A DNA stretch of 64,000 nucleotides from Tagaea sp965279565 (GCA_965279565.1 OZ257249.1:1550001-1614000); one strand, 5' to 3'. Counted from the first letter of the stretch, positions 25,637 to 34,861 are shown. The notes: generated from the sequence alone by a model not told the origin. Made by a program: numbers and translations.

Positions 25637-26653
25637 CTATAGTGTAGCCCGAATCTCCGTCTCGCCGGCTGCCGCCAGAAGCTCGGACAGGCGCTGGCGC
25701 ATCAGCAGGCCCGGCTTGTCCGACGGCATGTGGAATTCCTCGCCCGACGCGCGGTCGAGCGGGGCGTCCGCGTCGGTCGATTCGAGCACCGCGCGGTCCT
25801 CCGACGTGACCTGCCGGTCGAACGCGATGACCGAGGCGGCCGGCGTGTCGGCTTCCGTGTCGTTGCGGTAGACGAACTGTACGATCTGGCTCGTGCGGTC
25901 GTCGATGGGTGTGGCGCCAGTCAGGATGATGTGGACGAGGCCGTTGGGGTACTTGATCCGCAGCTTGCGGAAGAACGGCATGAACCAGGTGCGCGTGTTG
26001 TCGCGCACGGTCATGTCGTCGGCGAGGCCGAGATTCTTCTTCTGCAGGTCCGGGTTCTTCACGTGCACGAGCGAGTGCGTCTCGAAGCCCCACGGATAGT
26101 CGGTATAGGTCATCTCCGACGGCGTGGGATCGGGATCGCCGAAGCTGGATTTGTGGACGAACGAGAAATGCGCGTTGTCGAACGAGTTCTCCATCACACG
26201 GAACGCGCCGACCTTCCACGGCTCGTAGAATTCGTGGATGCGCCGGAACGCCGGGTCGTCCGCCTCGGGGATCGACGGGATGTCGAACATCGGCTCGGCC
26301 AGCGCCACCCAGACATAGCCGTAGCGTTCGGCCGCGTGGTAGGCGTCGATGCGGAATTTCGGCACGCGCGCCGGGTCCTTGTGCTGCGGGATGCGCACGC
26401 AGGCCCCAGTCCGGTCATATTCCCAGCCGTGATAGCCGCACGCGATGCGCCCCTCGGTGCAGATGCCCTTCGACAGCTTCGCGGTGCGGTGGCAGCAGCG
26501 GTCGATCACGGCGGCGGGGGCACCGGTTGCGTCGCGCCACAGCACGATTCCAGTCCCCAGTAGCGTGAACGGGACAGGCTCGGCGCCGAGCCTGTCGGCC
26601 GGCAGGACAGGGTACCAGAAGCGGCGCAGCACGTTTTGGCGGGTGACCAGCAT
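25637..26653 (-). CDS. Rieske non-heme iron oxygenase, alpha subunit
   Basis: A 338-residue ring-hydroxylating or O-demethylating type oxygenase. The Rieske [2Fe-2S] ligands are Cys53/His55 (RCCHR) and Cys72/His75 (CGYHGW); the usual CPH is CCH here. The mononuclear iron site is ENSFDNAHFSFVH with Asp159, His162 and His167. The length and single-subunit look resemble vanillate or phenoxybenzoate oxygenases. ATG 26653 is set by GGAAGG 7 bases upstream. It would need an electron-transfer reductase, and none is adjacent. It heads the operon containing the ABC importer and amidohydrolase (124-base gap to the binding protein) and is divergent from two flavodoxin-fold oxidoreductases. Confidence 0.88.
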   Translation of the reverse strand: MLVTRQNVLRRFWYPVLPADRLGAEPVPFTLLGTGIVLWRDATGAPAAVIDRCCHRTAKLSKGICTEGRIACGYHGWEYDRTGACVRIPQHKDPARVPKFRIDAYHAAERYGYVWVALAEPMFDIPSIPEADDPAFRRIHEFYEPWKVGAFRVMENSFDNAHFSFVHKSSFGDPDPTPSEMTYTDYPWGFETHSLVHVKNPDLQKKNLGLADDMTVRDNTRTWFMPFFRKLRIKYPNGLVHIILTGATPIDDRTSQIVQFVYRNDTEADTPAASVIAFDRQVTSEDRAVLESTDADAPLDRASGEEFHMPSDKPGLLMRQRLSELLAAAGETEIRATL

Positions 26654-26754
26654 CGGCGGACCTTCCGGAGGCAAGGCGGGACGTCCGGATCGTTGCAAAG
26701 CGGCGGCCAAACGGGCAAGAGAAATGGCATGTCTCCTGCTTCGCCATGGCTTGA

Positions 26755-27345
26755 ATGAAAGTCCTCGTCGTCTACTGCCATCCGGTCGAGACCAGCTACA
26801 ACGCCGAGATCCATCGCGTGGCGGTCGATACCCTGAAGCGCGCCGGCCACGAGGTCGAGGATCTCGACCTCTATGCCGAAGGTTTCGATCCCGTGCTGTC
26901 GCGGGCCGAACGGCTCGACTATCACGACCTGACGAAGAACAGCGCGCTGGTCGGCAAGTACGTCGCCCAGCTCCTGCGAACCGAAGCGCTCGTCTTCGTC
27001 TATCCGACCTGGACCTACGGCCTGCCGGCGATGCTGAAAGGCTGGTTCGACCGCGTGATGCTGCCGGGCGTGTCGTTCCGGCTGGGCGAGGACGGGATCG
27101 CGCGCCCGAACCTGCAGCACATAAAGCGCGTCGTCGGCATCTCGACCTATGGCCGGCCCTGGTGGGTCGCGACGTTCCTGATGGGCAATCCGCCGCGCAA
27201 GAACATCGTGCGCTATTTCCGCCTCGTGACCGGCGGGCGGGCGCGCACGAAATTCATCGCGCATTACGACATGAACCGGTCGACCGACCGGACGCGCGCG
27301 GATTTCCTGAAGAAGGTCGAGCGCACGATGGCCGGCCTCGAATGA
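26755..27345 (+). CDS. Flavodoxin-fold NAD(P)H:quinone oxidoreductase (copy 1)
   Basis: A 196-residue protein of the flavodoxin-like fold family (NQO1/MdaB/KefF). The FMN/FAD-binding start is VLVVYCHPVETSYNAE, and the family block FVYPTWTYGLPAMLKGWFDRVMLPG sits near residues 80-105. These enzymes reduce quinones or nitro/azo compounds with NAD(P)H. It is divergent from the Rieske oxygenase gene (101-base gap that must hold both promoters) and overlaps its paralogue by ATGA. It may process a quinoid product of the oxygenase pathway, which is inference from position. Confidence 0.85.
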   Translation: MKVLVVYCHPVETSYNAEIHRVAVDTLKRAGHEVEDLDLYAEGFDPVLSRAERLDYHDLTKNSALVGKYVAQLLRTEALVFVYPTWTYGLPAMLKGWFDRVMLPGVSFRLGEDGIARPNLQHIKRVVGISTYGRPWWVATFLMGNPPRKNIVRYFRLVTGGRARTKFIAHYDMNRSTDRTRADFLKKVERTMAGLE

Positions 27346-27923
27346 ACGTCCTGGTCGTCTACTGCCATCCGCGCGCGGATTCCTACGCCGCCGCACTGCG
27401 CGACGCGACATGCGAGACGCTGCGCGATCGCGGCCACGCGGTCGACCTGCTCGACCTCTATGCAGACGGCTTCGATCCCGTCATGGATGCCGAGGAGCGT
27501 GGCCGCTATCACGATACCGGCGCCAACACGCGCGGCATCGAGGCGCATATCGTGCGGCTGAAGGCGGCCGAGACGATCGTCTTCGTCTATCCGACCTGGT
27601 GGTACGGAATGCCGGCGATGCTGAAGGGCTGGTTCGACCGCGTCTGGGCGCCGGGTGTGGTGTTCGACATCAATGGCGGCGTGATCCGGCCGCTGCTGAC
27701 GAACGTGAAGCACGTCGTCGCGGTCACGACGATGGGTGCGCCCTGGTGGTTCGCCTGGTACATGGGCCATCCGGGCCGGATGTTCCTGTCGCGCGGCGTG
27801 CGCGCGATATGCGCGCCCGGCTGCCGCTTCACGTGGCGCGCGCACGACCGGATGGATTCGTCCACGCCGGAAAGCCGGGCCGCGTTCCTCGCCAAGGTCC
27901 GCCGGACCTTCGCTTCGTTCTAG
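27342..27923 (+). CDS. Flavodoxin-fold NAD(P)H:quinone oxidoreductase (copy 2)
   Basis: A 193-residue paralogue of the preceding gene, translated through an ATGA overlap. The same landmarks appear: VLVVYCHPRADSY, DLYADGFDPVM and FVYPTWWYGMPAMLKGWFDR. Sequence between the copies is clearly similar but diverged, so this is an old tandem duplication, possibly giving a heteromeric enzyme. Its TAG stop shares CTAG (27920-27923) with the stop of the convergent FAD oxidase gene. Confidence 0.85.
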   Translation: MNVLVVYCHPRADSYAAALRDATCETLRDRGHAVDLLDLYADGFDPVMDAEERGRYHDTGANTRGIEAHIVRLKAAETIVFVYPTWWYGMPAMLKGWFDRVWAPGVVFDINGGVIRPLLTNVKHVVAVTTMGAPWWFAWYMGHPGRMFLSRGVRAICAPGCRFTWRAHDRMDSSTPESRAAFLAKVRRTFASF

Positions 27924-29332
27924 AGCTTCACTTCGGCCCACTTGCCTTCGGTCAGCGCGCGTTCGGCCCAGGCGCGCATCTTGAACGGGTTGAGCAGCCC
28001 GTGCGGATCGGCCGCGCGCTTGAATTCGTATTGCGCCTCGTCGACCACGCGCATGCCGCCGTCTTCCAGCAGGAACGTGTGCGGATCGAAGATCGGGCAG
28101 CCGTTCGCGTTGTGGAAGTCGATGATCTCCTTGAGGCGCTCGGGCGTCGTGTAGCGCACGATCTGCAGGCCGAAACACGCGATCTTGCCCTGCAGGCGCA
28201 CGAATTCCAGATGCATCACAACCTCGTCGCCGAAATGCTTCCACATCTTCTCGACGAGCTTCACGTGGTCGGGCGGCGGAAACAGCGTCTGCAGGTAGGT
28301 GATGGTCTTGTCGGTCTTCAGGACCTGCAGCGTCGTGTGGTTCCAAGTGAACTCGTAGAGCGGCGGGATGTCGCCCGCCCCGTCGCCCATCGGGCGCTCG
28401 AACACGCAGGTTCCGCCATGCTCGGCCAGCAGGTCCTTGAAGGGCTCGAGGCTGGGCTCCGCGATGGTGAGGATCACGATCGCCTCGCCCTCGCGCAGAT
28501 GGCCGAGCAGCGGTTTGAAATGTTTCGCCGCACCCCAGTCGACGGGGGCGACCTCCTTCTTCACGATCGCGTCGGCCTCGCCGAGCGCCTGGGCGAAGCG
28601 GACCGCACCCATGAAATCCTTGAAGCTCGCGATGCACTCTGCCCACGGCCAGGTGCGCGCGAGTGCGATGTCCAGTTCCGTGACGATGCCGTTGGTGCCG
28701 TAGGCGTGCACGACCTTCTGCACGTCGTCGCCTTCAAGCACGACGATCCGCGGGGTCTCCTCGACCGTGACGACGCGAAGGGCCCGCACCGTGCCGCGGT
28801 CGCGCAGCACGCCGAAATTGATCGAACCGATGCCGCTGGAACCGCCCGCGATGAAGCCGCCGATGGTCGCCGTGCGGCGGGTGGACGGATGAAAGCGCAG
28901 TTCCCAGCCCTGCGGCACGGTCTGCGCCTCCAGATCGATCAGCTTGATGCCGGGCTGCACCTTGAGGGCACCCGCGTCCAGCGACACGATCCTGTCCATC
29001 GCCGTCATGTCGAGGATGACGCCGCCGGCCAGCGGCATCGCCTGGCCGTAGTTTCCGGTGCCGGCCCCGCGCACGGTCAGCGGGATGCGGCGCCGTGCGC
29101 ACGCGGCGGCGACCTTGACGACTTCCGCCTCGTCCTTCGGGATCGCGATCAGGTCGCCGAAATGCTTGTTCAGCTGCCGCTTCAGGATCGGCGAGTACCA
29201 GTAGAAATCGCGCGATTTCTGGCGCACGAGCGACTGTTCGTCGATCGTCTCGACCGGGGCGATGTCGGCCTTGAAGGCGTCCCAGTCGGTGACGTGCGGG
29301 GCGGGTGCCGGCGGTTCGGGCCACAGGGTCAT
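27920..29332 (-). CDS. FAD-linked oxidase (GlcD/VAO family), copy 2
   Basis: A 470-residue FAD-binding oxidoreductase. The PCMH-type FAD domain appears as RGAGTGNYGQAMPLAGGVILD near residues 80-105 and GGFIAGGSSGIGSINFGVL near residue 155. The C-terminal oxidase cap ends with the family's DPHGLLNPFKMR. It is the last gene of the minus-strand run beginning at 34728 and overlaps its paralogue by ATGA. Family members oxidise hydroxy acids, phenols or sugars and pass electrons to a quinone or cytochrome. The substrate is unknown. Two tandem copies suggest a heterodimer or two successive oxidations. Confidence 0.82.
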   Translation of the reverse strand: MTLWPEPPAPAPHVTDWDAFKADIAPVETIDEQSLVRQKSRDFYWYSPILKRQLNKHFGDLIAIPKDEAEVVKVAAACARRRIPLTVRGAGTGNYGQAMPLAGGVILDMTAMDRIVSLDAGALKVQPGIKLIDLEAQTVPQGWELRFHPSTRRTATIGGFIAGGSSGIGSINFGVLRDRGTVRALRVVTVEETPRIVVLEGDDVQKVVHAYGTNGIVTELDIALARTWPWAECIASFKDFMGAVRFAQALGEADAIVKKEVAPVDWGAAKHFKPLLGHLREGEAIVILTIAEPSLEPFKDLLAEHGGTCVFERPMGDGAGDIPPLYEFTWNHTTLQVLKTDKTITYLQTLFPPPDHVKLVEKMWKHFGDEVVMHLEFVRLQGKIACFGLQIVRYTTPERLKEIIDFHNANGCPIFDPHTFLLEDGGMRVVDEAQYEFKRAADPHGLLNPFKMRAWAERALTEGKWAEVKL

Positions 29333-30675
29333 TGCGGGCTCCAGCGCGTCATCTTGCCGGGATTGAGCAGGCCGTACGGGTCCGACATGCGCTTGAACTC
29401 GAGCTGGCGGTCGCCGGCGATCACCTTGGGGCCCTTGTCCTCAAGGATGTAGCTGTGCGGGTTCGGGATGATGCAGCCGGCCGCCTCGTGGTGGCGGATG
29501 ATCTCGTAGAGCCGCTCCTTGGTCGTCCAGCGCACGACCTGCAGGGCCGAGCAGTTGACCCGCCCGAAGCGGCGCTGGAACTCCAGATGCAGCATCACCT
29601 CGTCGCCGTAATGGCGGTACATCGCCTCGACGACTTCGAGATTACGGCCGAGCGGGAAGACGGTCTGCAGGTAGGTCACACCCTTGTCGACCTTCAGCGC
29701 CTGCAGTGTCGTGTGGTTCCAGCAATATTCGTAGATCGGCGTCTCGCTCTGCACGGTCTCGTCGGGCGTGGGGCGCCAGGCGGTGACGGTTCCGCGATGG
29801 TCGGCCGCCAGCCGCTCGAACGCGGCCTTCTCGGACTGCGCAAGCATGCAGAAGGCCACGTGCTTGCCTTCCGGGCACTCGGCCTTCAGCGCCTTGAACC
29901 AGGCTGGGATCGGCCACGCGACGACGGCGATCTCCTTCTTGACGATGCCGTCGGCCTCGCCCAGCGCCTGGCCGAAGCGCGCGGCATCCATGAAATCGTC
30001 GAACGCGACGACGGCATCGAACCACGGATAGACGGGGGCCAGCGTGATCTCGACCTCGAGGATCACGCCGGTCGTGCCGTAGGCGTGCGTGGCGGAGGCC
30101 ACGTCGCGGCCGCGGAAATCGAAGGTGCGCGGGACCGGTTCGCATGTGGCGACGCGAATACCGGGAATGCTGCCCCAGTCGCGCAGCTGGCCCAGCATCG
30201 CGGAGCCCACGCCGGCCGCACCGCCCGCGACGAACCCGCCGATCGACGACATGCGCTTGGTCGAGGGATGCATGCGCATCTCCCAGCCGATCTCGCGCGC
30301 CTGCCGGTCGATCTCGACGAGGTTCGCCCCCGATTCGAAACGGCCCGCACCCGGTTTCAGGAAGACGGTGCGGTCGAGCTTGGCCGTGTCGAGGATGACG
30401 CCGCCGTCGAGCGGGACGAGCTGGCCGTAGTTGCCGGTCCCGCCGCCGCGCACGACGAGCGGAACGCGGAACTGCGCGCAGGCGCCGATCACGCGCAGCG
30501 CCTCGTCCTGGTCCTTCGGGATCGCGACAAGTTCGGCCGACTTCTTGTTGAGCTCGGCCTTCAGGATCGGGCTGTACCAGAAGAAGTCCCGGCTCTTCTG
30601 GCGGACGAGCTGCGGGTCGTCGATGAGCTCGACACCTGTCAATGCCTTGCGCAGACCCGCCAGATCGCGCGCCAT
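29329..30675 (-). CDS. FAD-linked oxidase (GlcD/VAO family), copy 1
   Basis: A 448-residue paralogue of the gene that follows it. The FAD-domain motifs are RGGGTGNYGQLVPLDGGVIL and GGFVAGGAAGVGSAMLGQL, and both copies share YCWNHTTLQALKVDK-like and DPYGLLNPGKM stretches. I place the start at ATG 30675, which overlaps the stop of the upstream deaminase gene by one base (TGATG); longer in-frame sequence belongs to the deaminase in another frame. Coupled translation with deaminase and transporter genes points to a single catabolic pathway. Confidence 0.82.
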   Translation of the reverse strand: MARDLAGLRKALTGVELIDDPQLVRQKSRDFFWYSPILKAELNKKSAELVAIPKDQDEALRVIGACAQFRVPLVVRGGGTGNYGQLVPLDGGVILDTAKLDRTVFLKPGAGRFESGANLVEIDRQAREIGWEMRMHPSTKRMSSIGGFVAGGAAGVGSAMLGQLRDWGSIPGIRVATCEPVPRTFDFRGRDVASATHAYGTTGVILEVEITLAPVYPWFDAVVAFDDFMDAARFGQALGEADGIVKKEIAVVAWPIPAWFKALKAECPEGKHVAFCMLAQSEKAAFERLAADHRGTVTAWRPTPDETVQSETPIYEYCWNHTTLQALKVDKGVTYLQTVFPLGRNLEVVEAMYRHYGDEVMLHLEFQRRFGRVNCSALQVVRWTTKERLYEIIRHHEAAGCIIPNPHSYILEDKGPKVIAGDRQLEFKRMSDPYGLLNPGKMTRWSPQ

Positions 30676-32006
30676 CACAGCCCCACGATCGGATCGAGTT
30701 CGCGATAGTCCGGCAGGGTCGTGTCGATGGCCTTGCCGTCGCGCAGCACGACCCGGTCGGCCTGGCGGCGCGACAGCAGCTCGGAATAGCCGCGCGCGCG
30801 CAGCACGACCAGATCGGCGGGCAGGCCGCGCGCCAGCCGGCCCGTCGCGGGAAGCTTCATGATGTCGGCGGGCGTGGTCGTGGCCGCCTTCGCCCAGTCG
30901 CCGAGCGGATGGTCGAGCTGGACGATGCGCACGGCCTGCACGAAGGTTTCCAGCATGTCGTGGTCGCCGTACGCGTAGAACGGGTCGCGCACGTTGTCGC
31001 CGGCGACCGCCACGCGCATGCCGCGGGCCTTCATCTCGTGCAGGAGTGTGACACCACGCCAGCGCGGCGTGCGCCCGGCCTCGCGACCCTGCAGATACAT
31101 GTTGCACATCGGCAGACTGACGACGTCGACATTCGCCTCGACGCAGGCATCGAGCGCATCGTCGATGGCGTCGTCCGGCTGCACGGCGAGCGAGCAGCAA
31201 TGCCCCATCAGGATGGCGCCCTTGAACTTCCGCGCCGTCGCCATGCGCGCGATGCGCACCAGCGTGCGTGCTTCCGGATCGCCCGACTCGTCGACATGCA
31301 GGTCGAGATCGAGGCCGCATTCCTCGGCCAGTTCGAACACGCGCTGCATGTAGGCGTCGAAATTGGCCGGGATGCCGGCATGGTCCTCGCCCGAGATGCG
31401 CGTCACGCAGCCGAGCTGGCCGCCATGGCGCTTCACCAGATCGGCGAGCTTTGCCCCGTCGTCGGTGCCGAAATGGTCCATCGACACGATCGACGAGGCC
31501 TGCAGCGCGATCCGGCCGGCCCATCTGTCGCGCAGTTTCGCGAAGACGGGCCACGAGATCGCCGCCTGCGACGTGAAGCTGTCGAGATGCGTGCGCACGG
31601 CACTGACGCCGTGCGCGTAGGCGCAGCGAAGTGCAAAATCGAAGCGCGCCTCGACGTCGGCGGCCGACCAGTTCTTCTGGCGGTCGGCCATGACGGTCGT
31701 CAGCGCGCCGAGGAACGTGCCGTCCGGATTGGCCGCGCGCGGCCAGATATGGCCCTTGTCGAGATGCGTGTGGACGTCGGCGAAGGTCGGCCAGACGCTC
31801 GCCTGTCGCAGGTCCGGCCCGCGCGACGGATCGATCGTGCCGGCGGGCACGATGTCGGCGATGCGGCCGTCGGCGATCGCGATGTCGGCGTCGAGATGGC
31901 CGTCGGCATTCGCCGGCACGGATGCAGCGGCAAGGGCCGCCGGGACGCGCACGTGGCGCAGCGCGAAGGCCGCCGCGCGCGGCGGTTCGAAGAAGCCCGC
32001 GGCCAT
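30675..32006 (-). CDS. Cytosine deaminase-like amidohydrolase
   Basis: A 443-residue metal-dependent deaminase, close in length to E. coli CodA. Visible metal and catalytic landmarks are HTHLDKG near residue 105, HVDESGD (metal His and general acid region), GHCCSL and VAGDNVRDPFY near residue 340, the position of the metal Asp. It should hydrolyse an exocyclic or ring C-N bond of a pyrimidine or related N-heterocycle. It lies inside an ABC importer/FAD oxidase operon, between the permease gene (1-base gap) and the first oxidase. The exact substrate, cytosine, creatinine-like or another, cannot be decided from sequence. Confidence 0.85.
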   Translation of the reverse strand: MAAGFFEPPRAAAFALRHVRVPAALAAASVPANADGHLDADIAIADGRIADIVPAGTIDPSRGPDLRQASVWPTFADVHTHLDKGHIWPRAANPDGTFLGALTTVMADRQKNWSAADVEARFDFALRCAYAHGVSAVRTHLDSFTSQAAISWPVFAKLRDRWAGRIALQASSIVSMDHFGTDDGAKLADLVKRHGGQLGCVTRISGEDHAGIPANFDAYMQRVFELAEECGLDLDLHVDESGDPEARTLVRIARMATARKFKGAILMGHCCSLAVQPDDAIDDALDACVEANVDVVSLPMCNMYLQGREAGRTPRWRGVTLLHEMKARGMRVAVAGDNVRDPFYAYGDHDMLETFVQAVRIVQLDHPLGDWAKAATTTPADIMKLPATGRLARGLPADLVVLRARGYSELLSRRQADRVVLRDGKAIDTTLPDYRELDPIVGL

Positions 32007-32007
32007 C

Positions 32008-32880
32008 TCAGTTTTCCCGCTTCAGCGCGCTTTCGTGCCAGCGCCGCAGCACCATGTGCGACAGCGTCGACAGGCACAGGAAGATGACGATCCCGGAGAT
32101 CGAGATCATGAACAGGGCCGCGAACATGCGCGGGATGCGCAGCTGGTATCCGGACTCGAGAATCCGGTAGGCGAGACCCGACTGGCTGCCGCCCGTCCCG
32201 GCGACGAACTCGGCGACGACAGCACCGATCAGCGACAGCCCGCCCGAGATCTTCAGCCCGCCGAGGAAATAGGGCAGGGCCGAGGGCAGGCGCAGATGCA
32301 GCAGCGTCTGGAAGCGCGTCGCCTTGTAGAGCTGGAAGAGGTTGAGGAGGTTGTGGTCGGCCGAATTGAGACCGAGCGTCGTGTTCGACAGGATCGGGAA
32401 GAACGCGACGATCCACGCGCAGATCAGCAGCGACAGCCGGACGTCGTTGACCCAGATGATGATGAGCGGGGCGATCGCCACGATCGGCGTCACCTGCAGG
32501 ATCACCGCATAGGGGAAGAACGAAAGCTCGACCCACTTCGATTGCGCGAACAGCACCGACAGCGACACGCCGAGCAGGACCGCCACCGCGAGGGCCGCGA
32601 GGCTGATCGACAGCGTGATCCACAGCGAACCCGACAGCGTGCCCCAGTCGGTCACCATCGTCTGCGCGATCAGCAGGGGCCCCGGCAGGATATAGGCCGG
32701 GATCTCGTTGTGGCGGACGAGGAATTCCCACACGGCGAGTGCGAGCACGCCGACGAGCAGCGGCATCAGCACCTTGGGCCAGGTCGAGGCGGGCACGCCG
32801 AGGATCCGGCGTTCCTGCAGGACCACCGGCGGGGCGTCGTCGCCGATCGTGATGACGGGGGCAGGGGCGGTGTCGGGCAT
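32008..32880 (-). CDS. ABC transporter permease, SsuC/ThiX-like
   Basis: A 290-residue inner-membrane protein with about six helices and a permease EAA loop around LFQLYKATRFQTLLHLRLP near residue 190. It belongs to the binding-protein-dependent permeases of the nitrate/sulfonate/pyrimidine-precursor group. I use ATG 32880, just after the ATPase stop; an in-frame ATG at 32901 would overlap that gene. It works with the ATPase (32882-33718) and binding protein (33715-34728). Confidence 0.88.
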   Translation of the reverse strand: MPDTAPAPVITIGDDAPPVVLQERRILGVPASTWPKVLMPLLVGVLALAVWEFLVRHNEIPAYILPGPLLIAQTMVTDWGTLSGSLWITLSISLAALAVAVLLGVSLSVLFAQSKWVELSFFPYAVILQVTPIVAIAPLIIIWVNDVRLSLLICAWIVAFFPILSNTTLGLNSADHNLLNLFQLYKATRFQTLLHLRLPSALPYFLGGLKISGGLSLIGAVVAEFVAGTGGSQSGLAYRILESGYQLRIPRMFAALFMISISGIVIFLCLSTLSHMVLRRWHESALKREN

Positions 32881-32881
32881 G

Positions 32882-33718
32882 TCAGTGCGCGCCGAGGGCA
32901 TGGCCCATCGCCTGCTCGAGCGCTTCGGACGCGCGCTTGCAGTGGGCGTTGTAGAGCGGCGAGGTCCGGTAGTCGGCCGCGCGCGGATAGGGGGCCGTCA
33001 CGTCCATGTCTGCGATGACGCGGCCGGGGCGCGCGGCCATCGTCACGATGCGCTGGGAAAGGAACACGCTTTCGAACACCGAGTGCGTGACGAACACGAC
33101 CGTGAAGTTCGACGCGTGCCAGAGCTCGAGCAGGTCGTTGTTGAGCTTGAAGCGCGTGATCTCGTCCAGGGCGGCGAACGGCTCGTCCATCAGCAGGACC
33201 TGCGGGCGCGTCACCATCGCGCGGGCGATCGACACGCGCATCTTCATGCCGCCGGAAAGCTCGCGCGGATAGGCGTTCTCGAACGCGGCGAGCCCGACCA
33301 TGCGCAGCGCCTCGGACGCGCGCGCGCGCTGCTCGTCGGGCGTCACGCCGGCGAGCTTCAGCGGCAGCATCACGTTCTTGATGGCGCTTGCCCACGGCAT
33401 CAGCGTGGGCTCCTGGAACACGAAGGAAAGGCTCGGCTGGGCCGCACCGGTCGAATCGTGCGCGGCGTCCGGCCAGTCGATCGTGCCGGCCGACGCCTCG
33501 CCCAATCTCGCGATCAGCCGCAGCAGGGTCGACTTGCCGCAGCCCGACGGGCCGAGCAGCGACACGAACTGGTGCCTGCCGATGTCGAGATCGACGTTCT
33601 GCAGCGCCAGCGTGCCGTTCGAGAAGAGCTTCGCGACACCGCGGCAGCTGACGACCGGCCGGGCTGCGCGCCCGGCCGGCTGTGCGGCGGTATCGAGCGT
33701 CAGGCCCGCAACGCTCAT
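32882..33718 (-). CDS. ABC transporter ATP-binding protein, SsuB-like
   Basis: A 278-residue ATPase with Walker A GPSGCGKST near residue 60, Q-loop FQEPTLMPW, signature LSGGMKMRVSIARAM, Walker B VLLMDEPFAALDE and switch region FVTHSVFES. The start ATG 33718 overlaps the binding-protein stop by ATGA. It powers uptake of whatever ligand the adjacent NMT1-type binding protein captures. Confidence 0.9.
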   Translation of the reverse strand: MSVAGLTLDTAAQPAGRAARPVVSCRGVAKLFSNGTLALQNVDLDIGRHQFVSLLGPSGCGKSTLLRLIARLGEASAGTIDWPDAAHDSTGAAQPSLSFVFQEPTLMPWASAIKNVMLPLKLAGVTPDEQRARASEALRMVGLAAFENAYPRELSGGMKMRVSIARAMVTRPQVLLMDEPFAALDEITRFKLNNDLLELWHASNFTVVFVTHSVFESVFLSQRIVTMAARPGRVIADMDVTAPYPRAADYRTSPLYNAHCKRASEALEQAMGHALGAH

Positions 33719-34728
33719 CCCATCCCGACGCGCTTGTTGACGAAGCGCAGCGTGTACGCCTTCGAGAGGTCGAGACCCGCGGGCTGGGCGCCGGCGGCGA
33801 CCATCGCCTCGTAGAAGCTCTTCCAGCGCGCGTCGGTCATGCAGCCCACGCCCAGCGTCTTGGTGTCGCCGGAGTCGACGATGCCCTTGTCCTTCATCGC
33901 CTTGTGCGCGTAGGCGATCTTGACGTCGTCCATGTCGGGGTTGTCGCGCTTGATCAGCGCGTTGGCCGGTGCCGGATCGCCGTTGAGGTACGACACCCAG
34001 CCCTCGATCGAGGCGCTGACGAAGCGCTGGACGAGGTCGGCCTTCTCGTTGACGAGCTTCCACGACGTGTTGATCGTCGTCTGGTAGTTGTCGAAGCCGT
34101 AATCCGCGAGCAGATGGACGACTGGCTTCACGCCGGCCTGCTCGATGGCGAACGGCTCGCTCGACAGGAAGCCCTGCTGGGAAAGCGTCTTGTCGGCCAG
34201 GAACGGCGCCATGTTGAACGTGTAGGGGCGGGCCTGGTCGTCGGTGAAGCCGAACTTCGACTTGAGCCACGGCCAGTACGACGAACGGCCGCCGGCGCCG
34301 ATCAGGATCGGCTTGCCCTTGAGGGCAGGCAGCGAATCGTTGCCCATGCCGGGATGCGAGATCAGGACCTGCGGGTCCTTCTGCATCACCGAGGCGACGA
34401 CGACGAAGGGCAGGCCTTCGCGCGCGTAATTGAAGCCGGCGAACGAGTTCGACATGATCGCGTCGACGCGGCCGCCGACGAGCAGCGTGTTGGGATCCTG
34501 CTGCGGGCCGCCCATCTTGATGTCGGCGTCGATGCCGTACTTGCGGTAGATGCCCGTCGCGACGGCCTGGTAGAAGCCGCCATGCTCGGCCTGGGCGCGC
34601 CAGTTCGTCTGGTACGAGAACTTGTCGAGCGTCTGGGCACGCAGGCCGGGGGCCGGAAGCGTTGCGGCAGCCGCGGCGGCTCCGAACAGGCCGAGGGACT
34701 GGCGACGCGAAATACGGTTTCCGCTCAT
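33715..34728 (-). CDS. ABC substrate-binding protein, NMT1/ThiY-like, Tat-exported
   Basis: A 337-residue protein with a twin-arginine signal (ISRRQSLGLFGAAAAAA, cleavage probably after GLRAQ). The mature N terminus, FSYQTNWRAQAEHGGFYQA, matches the NMT1/ThiY group, where a related stretch binds hydroxymethyl- or formylamino-pyrimidine. AGGAG 7 bases upstream fixes the ATG at 34728. It opens a six-gene operon ending at 27920. A pyrimidine-like ligand would agree with the deaminase downstream, but the family also includes many other ligands. Confidence 0.87.
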   Translation of the reverse strand: MSGNRISRRQSLGLFGAAAAAATLPAPGLRAQTLDKFSYQTNWRAQAEHGGFYQAVATGIYRKYGIDADIKMGGPQQDPNTLLVGGRVDAIMSNSFAGFNYAREGLPFVVVASVMQKDPQVLISHPGMGNDSLPALKGKPILIGAGGRSSYWPWLKSKFGFTDDQARPYTFNMAPFLADKTLSQQGFLSSEPFAIEQAGVKPVVHLLADYGFDNYQTTINTSWKLVNEKADLVQRFVSASIEGWVSYLNGDPAPANALIKRDNPDMDDVKIAYAHKAMKDKGIVDSGDTKTLGVGCMTDARWKSFYEAMVAAGAQPAGLDLSKAYTLRFVNKRVGMG

Positions 34729-34861
34729 GGGTTTGCTCCTTGTCGGGCAGGACATCTCAGGGGGCGTGGCGAACGACGTCTAAACAGCAATTCCCGTACC
34801 ATGGCGGCCGAATATAAGGCTGCCCCGGAAAACGGCAACCAGCCATTTGGCCGGCAAGCCG

